Part shown: positions 34,385-42,470 of the stretch, piece by piece | How the letters are laid out: each line of letters begins with the position of its first letter | How positions within the stretch are numbered: position 1 is the first letter of the stretch | DNA from: Deltaproteobacteria bacterium | Lineage (GTDB): Bacteria > Bdellovibrionota > FAC87 > UBA2466 | Direction of reading: 5' to 3' | Length of the DNA: 64,000 nucleotides | Assembly (NCBI GenBank): GCA_016196825.1 | Contig: JACPWY010000072.1 | Coordinates: 62,001-126,000, forward strand | Made by a program: the position numbers and the translations under genes | Notes under the pieces: model-generated | Seen by the model: only the letters and a program-made list of their open reading frames with translations | Database searches by the model: none | Told to the model about the DNA's origin: nothing

Positions 34385-35821
34385 GTGGACAGTATTTTTC
34401 TTGGGATCGTCGCCGCCCTGACCTGGCAACAGCTCGCCCTTCTCGGTGGAGCTCTCGCCCTGGCCTTTGGTTTCGAATTTGCCAATGGATTTCATGATTC
34501 GGCGAACGCCGTGGCTTCGGTCATTTACACGCGCACGCTCAAACCCACCACCGCGGTCGTATGGTCAGGAATGTTTACGTTCCTGGGGACGCTGATTGGT
34601 GGCGTGGGCGTGGCCTACGCGGTTGTGCACCTTCTGCCGGTCGAGGTGCTCGTTCAGGTGAACACGGGATCGGGGATTGCCATGGTGATGGCACTCTTGG
34701 TCGCAGCCATCATCTGGAATGTCGGGACCTGGTATTTCGGGATCCCGGCCTCGAGCTCCCACACGCTGATCGGCTCGATAGTCGGGGTGGGGATGGCCAA
34801 TAGCCTTATGGTCCATGGGCATGTCTTGAACGGGGTGAATTCCTCTAAACTCACTCAGGTTGCGCTGTCGCTTCTCATTTCTCCTGTCGTGGGGTTTTTC
34901 CTCTCGGCGCTTCTCCTTTTGGTCGGCAAATGGTGGAACCCCGATCCGAGACTGCATACGCCTCCTGCGCAGAATGCTCTTCCGCCGAGCTGGATCCGGA
35001 GCACCCTTCTTGTCACCTGCACCGGGGTGAGTTTTGCGCACGGGTCAAATGACGGTCAAAAGGGAATGGGGCTTATAATGCTGATCCTCATCGGGCTTTT
35101 GCCAGCGCAGTTCGCTTTGAATCTCGAGATGGAGGTCCCCGCCGTTCGTCGGGAAATTCAGAAGTTGAAGTCCGACCTGGTGGCCCACGCGCCAACGGGC
35201 CGACCTCACATCATTCTTGCGACCTACGCCGGTTCAGACATGGGTCCGGAGCGTACAGTGAATCTCGCCGACAAGCTCATAGTGGATCTCACGGCGATAG
35301 AAAAGTTTCGCCAGATACCTGAAGAAAAACGATGGAACTTAAGGCAGCAACTCTTCGCGGTGTCGAGTGGGATTTCGCGATTCATCGAGTCCCACCCGAA
35401 TATGGAACGGAGCGAGCGCCGTCGGCTGCTCACTGTGAAGGCTAGACTGCGTGAGTCGGTCGAATACATACCACAGTGGGTGATCTTGGGCGTTGCGCTC
35501 TGTCTTGGACTGGGAACGATGGTGGGGTGGCGACGAGTGGTGACGACTGTCGGTGAGAAGATTGGAAATGCTCACCTCACCTACAGCCAAGGGGCGGCCG
35601 CTGAGGTGGTGGCCATGGGAGCTATCGGGCTTGCGGATGTAGCGGGGCTTCCGGTGAGTACGACGCATGTCCTGTCGTCGGGTGTGGCGGGGACGATGCT
35701 TGCCAACCGATCGGGCCTCAATCGTTCGATGGTGAAGACGATTGCATTAGCATGGATTCTGACCATTCCCGTATCGATGCTCCTGTCAGGCGGACTGTAT
35801 TGGATTTTTAGCCGGTTTTAG
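34385..35821 (+). CDS. pitA: PiT-family inorganic phosphate transporter
   Basis: 478 residues from a GTG. The two PiT signatures are present: GFHDSANAVA (about 35-44) and the second-half GLADVAGLPVSTTHVLSS (about 415-432), with GSNDGQKGMG about 220. About ten membrane helices are split by a long cytoplasmic loop (about 245-355). PiT carriers take up phosphate (often metal-phosphate) with protons or sodium. Its 3' end overlaps the convergent cyclase gene by 4 bp. Confidence 0.92.
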   Translation: MDSIFLGIVAALTWQQLALLGGALALAFGFEFANGFHDSANAVASVIYTRTLKPTTAVVWSGMFTFLGTLIGGVGVAYAVVHLLPVEVLVQVNTGSGIAMVMALLVAAIIWNVGTWYFGIPASSSHTLIGSIVGVGMANSLMVHGHVLNGVNSSKLTQVALSLLISPVVGFFLSALLLLVGKWWNPDPRLHTPPAQNALPPSWIRSTLLVTCTGVSFAHGSNDGQKGMGLIMLILIGLLPAQFALNLEMEVPAVRREIQKLKSDLVAHAPTGRPHIILATYAGSDMGPERTVNLADKLIVDLTAIEKFRQIPEEKRWNLRQQLFAVSSGISRFIESHPNMERSERRRLLTVKARLRESVEYIPQWVILGVALCLGLGTMVGWRRVVTTVGEKIGNAHLTYSQGAAAEVVAMGAIGLADVAGLPVSTTHVLSSGVAGTMLANRSGLNRSMVKTIALAWILTIPVSMLLSGGLYWIFSRF

Positions 35822-37275
35822 GCGACCTTCTTGAGATCGTTGGCCAGAGTGTAATTGCAGTCGCGGCAAAAGAAATTGAAAATGCCGTTGGAGGCGGCCT
35901 CGATGCTCATGACCTTAGCGCAATGAGGACATTCCACTATTCCGGTGGCCGTTGCGCCGCGTTCCCGCACGAGTTGGTAGACTTTGATCACATCATTTTC
36001 AAAGCCCTTCAGCTGTTTTTCTCCCAGGAGCTCAAAATCGAAGAGATCTTGTGAAACCTGTCTGACGACGTCGCGGCTGACGACGATTTGATTGGGAGTG
36101 GCTGAACTGCACAGGCGGTTGGCCATGTTGATTCCGGGGCCAATGGCGGTGTAGGTGCGAAAGTATTTCTCACTTCCGTAGAAGCCAACGTTTGCGTAAC
36201 CGTGTGACACTCCGATGCGAATGTCCAACGGGCGTTTCCAGTAGTCGAGGTATTCGTCTTTGTGCTCGGTGATATTCACTCGGATTTCCAACGCCGCCCG
36301 CAGGACGCGCTCGATGTAGTCGGGGTGAGCAATTGGGTTATTGGAAAACGCAAGTACGCCGTCTCCCAGAAACTTATCGATGGTGATGTCATATTTCAGG
36401 AGGGTGCGGATGGTGTCATCCATGAACATCGATATCACCTTGTTCACATCGTCTTTATCGATCCGAGTCACCCGTTCCGTCGATCCGACGATATCAATAA
36501 AGATGACACAGATCTGGGCACGTTGGGTCCCCCCCTCGAGTTTTTTTTCCCCGGTGCGTATGGCGCGAACGACCTGTGGGCTAAACTGCATGCTTAAAGA
36601 CGCTAGGTTAATCGCCTCCTGAGTCTTCACTTTGATGACCTGGTCCCTTCCTAAGACCTCCTTTTCAAGCGCGAGGCGGTTTTTGAGCTCCGAGAGACGG
36701 AGGTTGTCCTGATATCGGCGAATGACCAGGGAGATGATGAGAGTGGAGGAAATGAAAAAAAGGCTGACGAGGAAAATGCTCCAACCGCCGGCAAACCAAG
36801 CCAGGTAGGTCGCCCCCACGAAAAAAAGACCAAAAATACCTACGCTGGCTAGAAGGCTGAATCGGAACGAGAGCGGAAAGAACAGCAGCATGGCGATGCA
36901 GGCTAGATTGAGGCCGGCATAGTAAGGCGACACGGGCCCGCCAGTTTGGAGAGTCATGATGGTGATGAAGAGGCTGCAGACAAACGTGAATAGGACGGCA
37001 AGAATCTGTGCGCTTCTCAACGTCCGAGCCCGTGGCGCGGAAAAATGAATGCCGAGGCATGCGAGAACGGTGAATATCCGATAACTCAAGAAAAGCCACT
37101 TGTGCTCGGGGGCAAATACGAGGTCACAGATCCAAAAGGCCATATACAGTGGCATGGCCAGATTGCTGGTGACGACCTGGATCTTGGACTTGAGCTCCTC
37201 GAGCTGTTCCTGCTTGCGTCGGAAGTGCAGCTCGTCCTCGATGGGAAGGCTTTGGTTTTCAGGATTGGGAACCAT
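35818..37275 (-). CDS. Membrane-anchored class III adenylate cyclase with C-terminal zinc ribbon
   Basis: 485 residues. An N-terminal module of about five to six membrane helices (about 35-200) and a linker helix precede a class III cyclase domain (about 255-440). Metal Asp residues are in FIDIVGST and KFLGDG, the base-binding Lys is in KFLGDG, and a Thr occupies the adenine-selecting position (RTYTAIG); the transition-state Asn and Arg are in INMANRL. The C-terminal 45 residues carry CPHC...CRDC, a zinc ribbon not usual in this family. The gene overlaps the methyltransferase gene by 17 bp and is its downstream partner. Confidence 0.9.
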   Translation of the reverse strand: MVPNPENQSLPIEDELHFRRKQEQLEELKSKIQVVTSNLAMPLYMAFWICDLVFAPEHKWLFLSYRIFTVLACLGIHFSAPRARTLRSAQILAVLFTFVCSLFITIMTLQTGGPVSPYYAGLNLACIAMLLFFPLSFRFSLLASVGIFGLFFVGATYLAWFAGGWSIFLVSLFFISSTLIISLVIRRYQDNLRLSELKNRLALEKEVLGRDQVIKVKTQEAINLASLSMQFSPQVVRAIRTGEKKLEGGTQRAQICVIFIDIVGSTERVTRIDKDDVNKVISMFMDDTIRTLLKYDITIDKFLGDGVLAFSNNPIAHPDYIERVLRAALEIRVNITEHKDEYLDYWKRPLDIRIGVSHGYANVGFYGSEKYFRTYTAIGPGINMANRLCSSATPNQIVVSRDVVRQVSQDLFDFELLGEKQLKGFENDVIKVYQLVRERGATATGIVECPHCAKVMSIEAASNGIFNFFCRDCNYTLANDLKKVA

Positions 37276-38746
37276 TGTTCTGTTTGGCTCCGAGTTTTGT
37301 CACGTTACAAAACAGGTTGACCTTCTCCTCCTCCTCTTCCACGGAGACCGTACCGGGGAGATGTCCAAAGAGGCGCCGTAAGTCATCCTCTGAGCGGTAG
37401 ATCAACTCCCAATCCATGACCAATTCCATCATGCGTTGGGAGGGATTCTTGACGTCGAAGTTGCCGATGATCATGGTGCCGTTTTCACGGACGCCCCGAA
37501 ACAGGCGGTCAGCTGCCATCAATACAACCGGGTCGGAAAAGTAGTCGAACAGCCCGGCAGAGTAGACCATGTCGAAATCACTTTCCGGCAGTCCACGCAC
37601 GATGATGTTTTTAATAGCGAGGTTCAGATACTTGAACTTGAAATTAGAGGGATACTTCCGGGTGAGTTTCATCATTCGGCGTTGGGCCTCTTGGAGGGCT
37701 CCGAGATCCTGATCGAGAAGAACAACTTCAAGGTTATACCTTCTCAAGTCCGGTTCTTCTTCCATAAGGAGCTCGATCTCTTTCGCCGGCCCACAGGCGA
37801 CGGAAATGATCTTGAGCGGCCGATCCCCTTGAGTCACAAGCAGGAGGTCCTTGATTTTGTTCTTGAGATAGTGCGCGCGGTTTTGGACCGCCTTGGTCGC
37901 TGACTCCTGCATGAAGTACTGGTGAACGCACTTGGCAAACAACGAGTCTCCAGCGTGTTGGTTGTCATAGACGATGGACATCATTTGATGATCGCCCGCA
38001 TAGCCCAATGGTTTCTTAAAGGCGCGATCTGCGAGCGGTGACCGATAGACAAGGTGTCGGAGCTTGTCGCGGAGGTAATCGACACAATCGCGGATTTGCT
38101 CTTCGTCGAGTGTCTGGAATTCCCGCTGAATGGCTTCATAGATGGCGGGGATCTCATTTCCAATCCAACCTCCGATGACCTGGGCAATGTTATCCCTGAG
38201 TGCCATGACGTCGGGTCGTTCCCAATCGAGATCATTCTCCAGACTCTCGCAGTTTTCTTGAAGCGTCTCCAACCAGTCTTTGACCTCGAGTACCTTCTGT
38301 TTGAACAGAGCCGGTATAGCGCTGTGTCGTTGTCTCTCTTCCTTGTGGGAGTCTAAAATCGTAGCTGCCTTGTCGATCGCCGAGATCAGAAGGGTGTCGA
38401 GTGGTTCACCGATGACCTCGAGCGCGACTGAGTTCGGTGTCATGTGAGTGACCTTATCCGCGGGCGGCGAGAGCGTCTGACTTCTTGTCACGCGGAGGTG
38501 GTAGGTTCCTATGTCCATACCATCGTAGGTTAGGGCGATTTCAGGGAATTCCTCTCCAATCTCCAACCGCAAGGCGGTCCGAGCCAGAAGACCGAAGGGC
38601 GTGTAGTTGATGACTTCGAGCTGAGAGTTCCGGATTGTTAAATAACAACGGTTCTGAGGCAGGCTGATTCGTTCCTGCCGCACCAAGTAGTTCCTAGGGG
38701 AACGTTCTTCACTGACTGTGATCGTTTCGTGAACGGTTTCTTTCAT
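37259..38746 (-). CDS. PilZ-like domain/SAM methyltransferase fusion, possibly fatty-acid (PhcB-like)
   Basis: 495 residues from ATG 38746, preceded by GGAGG; the frame extends upstream to 38845 but lacks a site there. Residues 15-115 look like a PilZ-type beta barrel (YLTIRNSQLEVINYTPFGL with N-x-T-x-x-G), though the RxxxR motif is imperfect. A helical region (about 130-230) leads to a methyltransferase domain with KPLGYAGDHQM at about 285, SVACGPAKEI and a DQD-type acidic end at about 350-380. The GYAGD segment recalls enzymes that methylate 3-hydroxy fatty acids; that link is from memory and tentative. The cyclase gene overlaps its end. Confidence 0.75.
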   Translation of the reverse strand: MKETVHETITVSEERSPRNYLVRQERISLPQNRCYLTIRNSQLEVINYTPFGLLARTALRLEIGEEFPEIALTYDGMDIGTYHLRVTRSQTLSPPADKVTHMTPNSVALEVIGEPLDTLLISAIDKAATILDSHKEERQRHSAIPALFKQKVLEVKDWLETLQENCESLENDLDWERPDVMALRDNIAQVIGGWIGNEIPAIYEAIQREFQTLDEEQIRDCVDYLRDKLRHLVYRSPLADRAFKKPLGYAGDHQMMSIVYDNQHAGDSLFAKCVHQYFMQESATKAVQNRAHYLKNKIKDLLLVTQGDRPLKIISVACGPAKEIELLMEEEPDLRRYNLEVVLLDQDLGALQEAQRRMMKLTRKYPSNFKFKYLNLAIKNIIVRGLPESDFDMVYSAGLFDYFSDPVVLMAADRLFRGVRENGTMIIGNFDVKNPSQRMMELVMDWELIYRSEDDLRRLFGHLPGTVSVEEEEEKVNLFCNVTKLGAKQNNGSQS

Positions 38747-38773
38747 ATGCGGCCTCCAGGGGAATCCGTAAAT

Positions 38774-38789
38774 CTCTTCGGATGAAGAG
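38774..38789. promoter_or_regulatory. Dyad in the gap between methyltransferase and Crp-like genes
   Basis: CTCTTC and GAAGAG flank a 4-nt spacer, 28 nt from the methyltransferase start and 49 nt from the regulator start. It is in the right place to control both divergent genes and is a natural candidate for the site of the Crp-like protein itself. It does not match the E. coli Crp consensus. Confidence 0.4.
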
Positions 38790-38838
38790 TGAATAAGCTT
38801 TATAGGAACAAATGGATTGGCCGATAAGGACATAGGGT

Positions 38839-39528
38839 ATGTCATTCGCGAACTACTTTTGGGAGCACCCTTTGCTCAAGCCGTTTGTCCGTGAGCTCGA
38901 GCCAGGGGAGTTTCTGTTTCACCAGAATGATTTGGCCGATTCGATGATAATTGTGCTTTCAGGCCTTGTGGAACTGGTGACCGAAACCGGGAAGAGGCCC
39001 CAAATCATCACCTTGATCGAACCTGGGCAGTTTCTGGGTGAACAGACGCTGATCAAGGACGAACCGGCCAAGAGAGTTTTTGGGGCGCGCGCGCGAAGTT
39101 CCGTCAGGGCCGTGGAGTTGTCCAAAAAGATCGTGGATGAGATTCAGGTCGAACACCCCCCACTGCTGATCGATCTTTTGAAGGGGATCTTTTCTATTGC
39201 CAGTGAACGGGTGGGGCGCGCGAATCAGATCATTGCGGCGCTGCGCACGACCAACAATGAGGTGCGTTTGCTTTCGCTACTCCTGTATTTTGCCAAACAC
39301 ACCGGTGTTCGCGGGCTCCGTGGAACCGACGTTCTCATGGGCGTTTCGACGATCCATTTTTATTTGGATATGAGCGATCGCGATATTCAGGAGATCCTGG
39401 AACGGTGCCAAGAGTCCGGTCTCATTATGTTTGGAGCCAAAGGTGTCATTACGATCCCCGACCTATCTGCGCTCACGGCCGCGCTCGACACACTGAAAGC
39501 GGCACCCCCTTCGGCCCAGGCCGCCTGA
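38839..39528 (+). CDS. Crp/Fnr-like regulator with cyclic-nucleotide-binding domain
   Basis: 229 residues. A cNMP-binding barrel (about 20-115) with LEPGEFLFHQNDLADSM and the GQFLGEQTL turn leads to a long dimerisation helix (about 125-150) and a winged-helix region ending DLSALTAAL. Its recognition helix (MSDRDIQEILERCQESGL) is weak compared with classic Crp, but the overall layout fits. It faces the methyltransferase-cyclase operon, which makes a cyclic-nucleotide loop likely. An AAGGA site lies 9 nt ahead of the ATG. Confidence 0.82.
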   Translation: MSFANYFWEHPLLKPFVRELEPGEFLFHQNDLADSMIIVLSGLVELVTETGKRPQIITLIEPGQFLGEQTLIKDEPAKRVFGARARSSVRAVELSKKIVDEIQVEHPPLLIDLLKGIFSIASERVGRANQIIAALRTTNNEVRLLSLLLYFAKHTGVRGLRGTDVLMGVSTIHFYLDMSDRDIQEILERCQESGLIMFGAKGVITIPDLSALTAALDTLKAAPPSAQAA

Positions 39529-39657
39529 AATCATTTACCCTTGCTAATGAGGTCATACAGTCAACGGCCGACGCATCTGGGCTGACGCGATGTATTATAG
39601 ACCCTTGGAATTCTTCGATTTTTTCAAGGTTCCTTCCGATAAGGGACTTGAAGAACT

Positions 39658-41385
39658 ATGTCAAAAGGGAAGCTCGGAGAAATGCTTGTCAGCCAGGGCC
39701 TTATCAAGGCCGACCAGCTGCGCGTCGCGGTTGCCGAGGCGCAAAAGAATAAGGCCCGCTTGGGCACGACACTCGTGCGCCTGGGGCACGTCAACGAGAA
39801 GGTCCTCGCGACGTTCCTCTCCCGACAGTATGGTATCTCCGCGATTTCGCTCGATGACGTGGACGTCAACCCAGAGCTGGCGAAGCTTGTTTCGCGTAAC
39901 CTCTGCGAACGCCATGTGCTCGTGCCGGTGGGCGTCGAGAATAATCGCCTCAGCATTGCCATCTCCGATCCGACTAATGTGACCGCCGTCGATGATGTGC
40001 GCTTCATGTGCAACATGGATGTGAATATCTTCATCGCGGCGGAATCATCGATCAAAGCGCTCATTGATCGCATATACGGCGCAGCCGCCGGTGCGGAGCT
40101 CGACAAGGTGATCGAAAAAGAGGGGGAGGACAGCAGCCTCTCCAGTGTTGAGATCGGTGTTCAAAAGGGGGCCGCCGAAATTGAGGACGATCAGGTCGGA
40201 GAAAAGCCGATCATTCGGCTCATCAACAAACTTTTTCTCGAGGCGATACGGCGAAAGACGAGCGATATTCATATCGAGCCGTACGAGCAATTCAGCCGCG
40301 TGCGATTTCGAATCGATGGCGCGCTTCACGAGATCATGCGTTTGCCGGTGCAGGTGAAGAATGCTGTGCCAGCGCGCATCAAAGTCATGTCACAGCTCGA
40401 CATCTCAGAGAAGCGCCTGCCCCAGGACGGCCGCATCCAGGTGCGCACAAAGACTGGCAAGATAGACATTCGCGTCTCGATTCTCCCGACGATTTTTGGG
40501 GAAAAGGTGGTGATGCGTCTGCTCGATCAGGGTAACACCACGCCCGATCTCGCCAAAATGGGCTTTGAAGAGGAACAGCTCAAGGTGTTTCAGCGAGCCG
40601 CGAGCCAACCCTATGGCATGCTTCTCGTCACAGGCCCCACGGGCAGCGGAAAATCAACGACACTTTATGCTGCGCTGTCATCGCTGAACGCAATTGATGT
40701 CAATATCTCGACCGTCGAAGATCCCGTGGAATACAACATGATCGGCATCAACCAGGTACAGATGAAGGATTCCATAGGTCTGAATTTCGCCGCGGCCCTG
40801 CGCTCCCTTTTGCGTCAGGATCCCGACATCGTCATGGTTGGCGAAATTCGAGATCATGAGACTGCGGAAATTGCGATTAAGGCCGCACTTACGGGTCACA
40901 TGGTATTTTCGACCCTGCACACCAATGATGCACCCAGCACGGTGAGCCGACTTTTGCACATGGGGATAGAGCCCTTTCTCATCACGGCGTCGCTGCTCCT
41001 GGTTCAGGCCCAGCGACTCATTCGGATCAACTGCGAACACTGCCGCGAACCCGACGCTAAGGTCAGTCGTGAGGATCTTCTGGCGGCGGAGGTGCCAGAG
41101 AATTGGCTCGAGGGGTTCACACCGATGCGCGGACGTGGCTGCGATAAATGTGGAAAGACCGGGTACAAGGGGCGGCGCGGAATCTACGAGGTAATGTATT
41201 TCAACGAGCGACTCAGAAACTTGATCGTGAAAGGGGCTAATGCCGATGACTTGAAGGCTGCCGCCGTGGAAGAGGGGATGATCACGCTCCGGCGAAGCGG
41301 GATCATGAAGATGTACCGAGGCGACACGACGTTGGAAGAGGTGCTCAACAACTCTCGGCCAGACGGAGATTTCAAAAAAGTATGA
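39658..41385 (+). CDS. pilB: Type IV pilus assembly ATPase PilB with MshEN-like N-terminus
   Basis: 575 residues. Residues 4-55 hold two tandem copies of the MshEN pattern (KLGEMLVSQG..., RLGTTLVRLG...), known to bind c-di-GMP in MshE. The ATPase domain has Walker A GPTGSGKST (about 326-334), Asp and His boxes (DPDIVMVGEIRD, STLHTNDAPST) and the C-terminal tetracysteine zinc site (CEHC and CDKC). It drives pilus extension from the cytoplasm. It overlaps pilT by 4 bp and heads the operon. Confidence 0.95.
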   Translation: MSKGKLGEMLVSQGLIKADQLRVAVAEAQKNKARLGTTLVRLGHVNEKVLATFLSRQYGISAISLDDVDVNPELAKLVSRNLCERHVLVPVGVENNRLSIAISDPTNVTAVDDVRFMCNMDVNIFIAAESSIKALIDRIYGAAAGAELDKVIEKEGEDSSLSSVEIGVQKGAAEIEDDQVGEKPIIRLINKLFLEAIRRKTSDIHIEPYEQFSRVRFRIDGALHEIMRLPVQVKNAVPARIKVMSQLDISEKRLPQDGRIQVRTKTGKIDIRVSILPTIFGEKVVMRLLDQGNTTPDLAKMGFEEEQLKVFQRAASQPYGMLLVTGPTGSGKSTTLYAALSSLNAIDVNISTVEDPVEYNMIGINQVQMKDSIGLNFAAALRSLLRQDPDIVMVGEIRDHETAEIAIKAALTGHMVFSTLHTNDAPSTVSRLLHMGIEPFLITASLLLVQAQRLIRINCEHCREPDAKVSREDLLAAEVPENWLEGFTPMRGRGCDKCGKTGYKGRRGIYEVMYFNERLRNLIVKGANADDLKAAAVEEGMITLRRSGIMKMYRGDTTLEEVLNNSRPDGDFKKV

Positions 41386-42470
41386 TGACGCTGGCGCAAC
41401 TCTTGAGGGCCATGTTGGATAATAAGGCGTCCGACCTCCACCTCACGACTGGCTCGCCACCCACCTTTCGCGTGCATGGCAGGATCCTACGGGCGAAGAC
41501 TGTCGCGTTAGGCCCGTCCGATACCAAGGAGCTGTGCTACAGCGTGCTCACCGACGTCCAGAAGGCGCGCTTTGAAGAGGATAAACAGCTCGATTTCTCA
41601 TTCGGTGTTCGCGATTTGGCTCGGTTCCGAGGCAACGTCTTTTATCAACGGGGCGCTGTCGCAGGGGCCTTTCGTCACATTCCCTTCCAGGTGCCCAAGC
41701 TCAGTTCCCTGGGGCTTCCCCCTGTGCTCCAGACTCTGCTGACGAGACCCCGAGGGCTAGTGCTCATTACGGGCTCAACCGGTTCTGGAAAGTCCACGAC
41801 GCTAGCGGCAATGGTGGATGCTCTGAATGACACTGAGAGTTTCCACGTGCTCACGATCGAGGATCCGATCGAGTACATCCACCAACACCGCAGTTGTCTC
41901 GTGAATCAACGCGAGGTGGGGCAGGATGCGAAGGAGTTCAGCGGCGCTCTGAAGGCCGCTTTGCGAGAGGACCCCGATGTCGTAATGCTCGGTGAAATGC
42001 GCGATCAGGAGACGATCGAAACGGCTCTGACACTTGCGGAAACCGGACATCTTGTGCTTTCCACTCTTCACACCAACAGCGCTTACCAGACGATCTCCCG
42101 AATCGTGCAGGTGTTTCCCTCTGAGCAGCAGGATCAGATTCGTATGCAGTTGTCCCTCGTGCTCGAGGGGATCGTCACCCAGTCTCTGTTGGAGCGCGCC
42201 GATGTGAAAGGGCGAATAGTGGCGGTCGAGGTTTTGATTCCCAACGCGAGTATCAGGAACCTCATTCGCGAAAACAAATTATTCCAGATACCGTCGGCGA
42301 TGCTCGTCGGCCAAGAGCAGACAGGGATGATCACCATGAACCAGAGCCTGATGCTGCTGGCGAAGAAACGGATGATTCTCCCCGAAACTGCGATCGAGAA
42401 CAGCCCCGATCCTGAGGAGCTCATCAAGCAGATCACCGACTACAGGAAGAAAGTGGCGGCGGGTGGCTGA
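41382..42470 (+). CDS. pilT: Type IV pilus retraction ATPase PilT
   Basis: 362 residues. Walker A GSTGSGKST (about 130-138), Asp box (DPDVVMLGEMRD), His box (STLHTNSAYQT) and the PilT-specific C-terminal AxIRNLIRE motif (ASIRNLIRENK) identify the retraction ATPase rather than PilU. It shares 4 bp with pilB and 1 bp with pilC, so the three are translated in series. Confidence 0.96.
   Translation: MMTLAQLLRAMLDNKASDLHLTTGSPPTFRVHGRILRAKTVALGPSDTKELCYSVLTDVQKARFEEDKQLDFSFGVRDLARFRGNVFYQRGAVAGAFRHIPFQVPKLSSLGLPPVLQTLLTRPRGLVLITGSTGSGKSTTLAAMVDALNDTESFHVLTIEDPIEYIHQHRSCLVNQREVGQDAKEFSGALKAALREDPDVVMLGEMRDQETIETALTLAETGHLVLSTLHTNSAYQTISRIVQVFPSEQQDQIRMQLSLVLEGIVTQSLLERADVKGRIVAVEVLIPNASIRNLIRENKLFQIPSAMLVGQEQTGMITMNQSLMLLAKKRMILPETAIENSPDPEELIKQITDYRKKVAAGG

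Noticed and set aside
38747-38845. Longer start of the methyltransferase gene at 38845
   Set aside because: It would overlap the divergent Crp-like start, has no ribosome site and adds a stretch without PilZ-like pattern; ATG 38746 has GGAGG.
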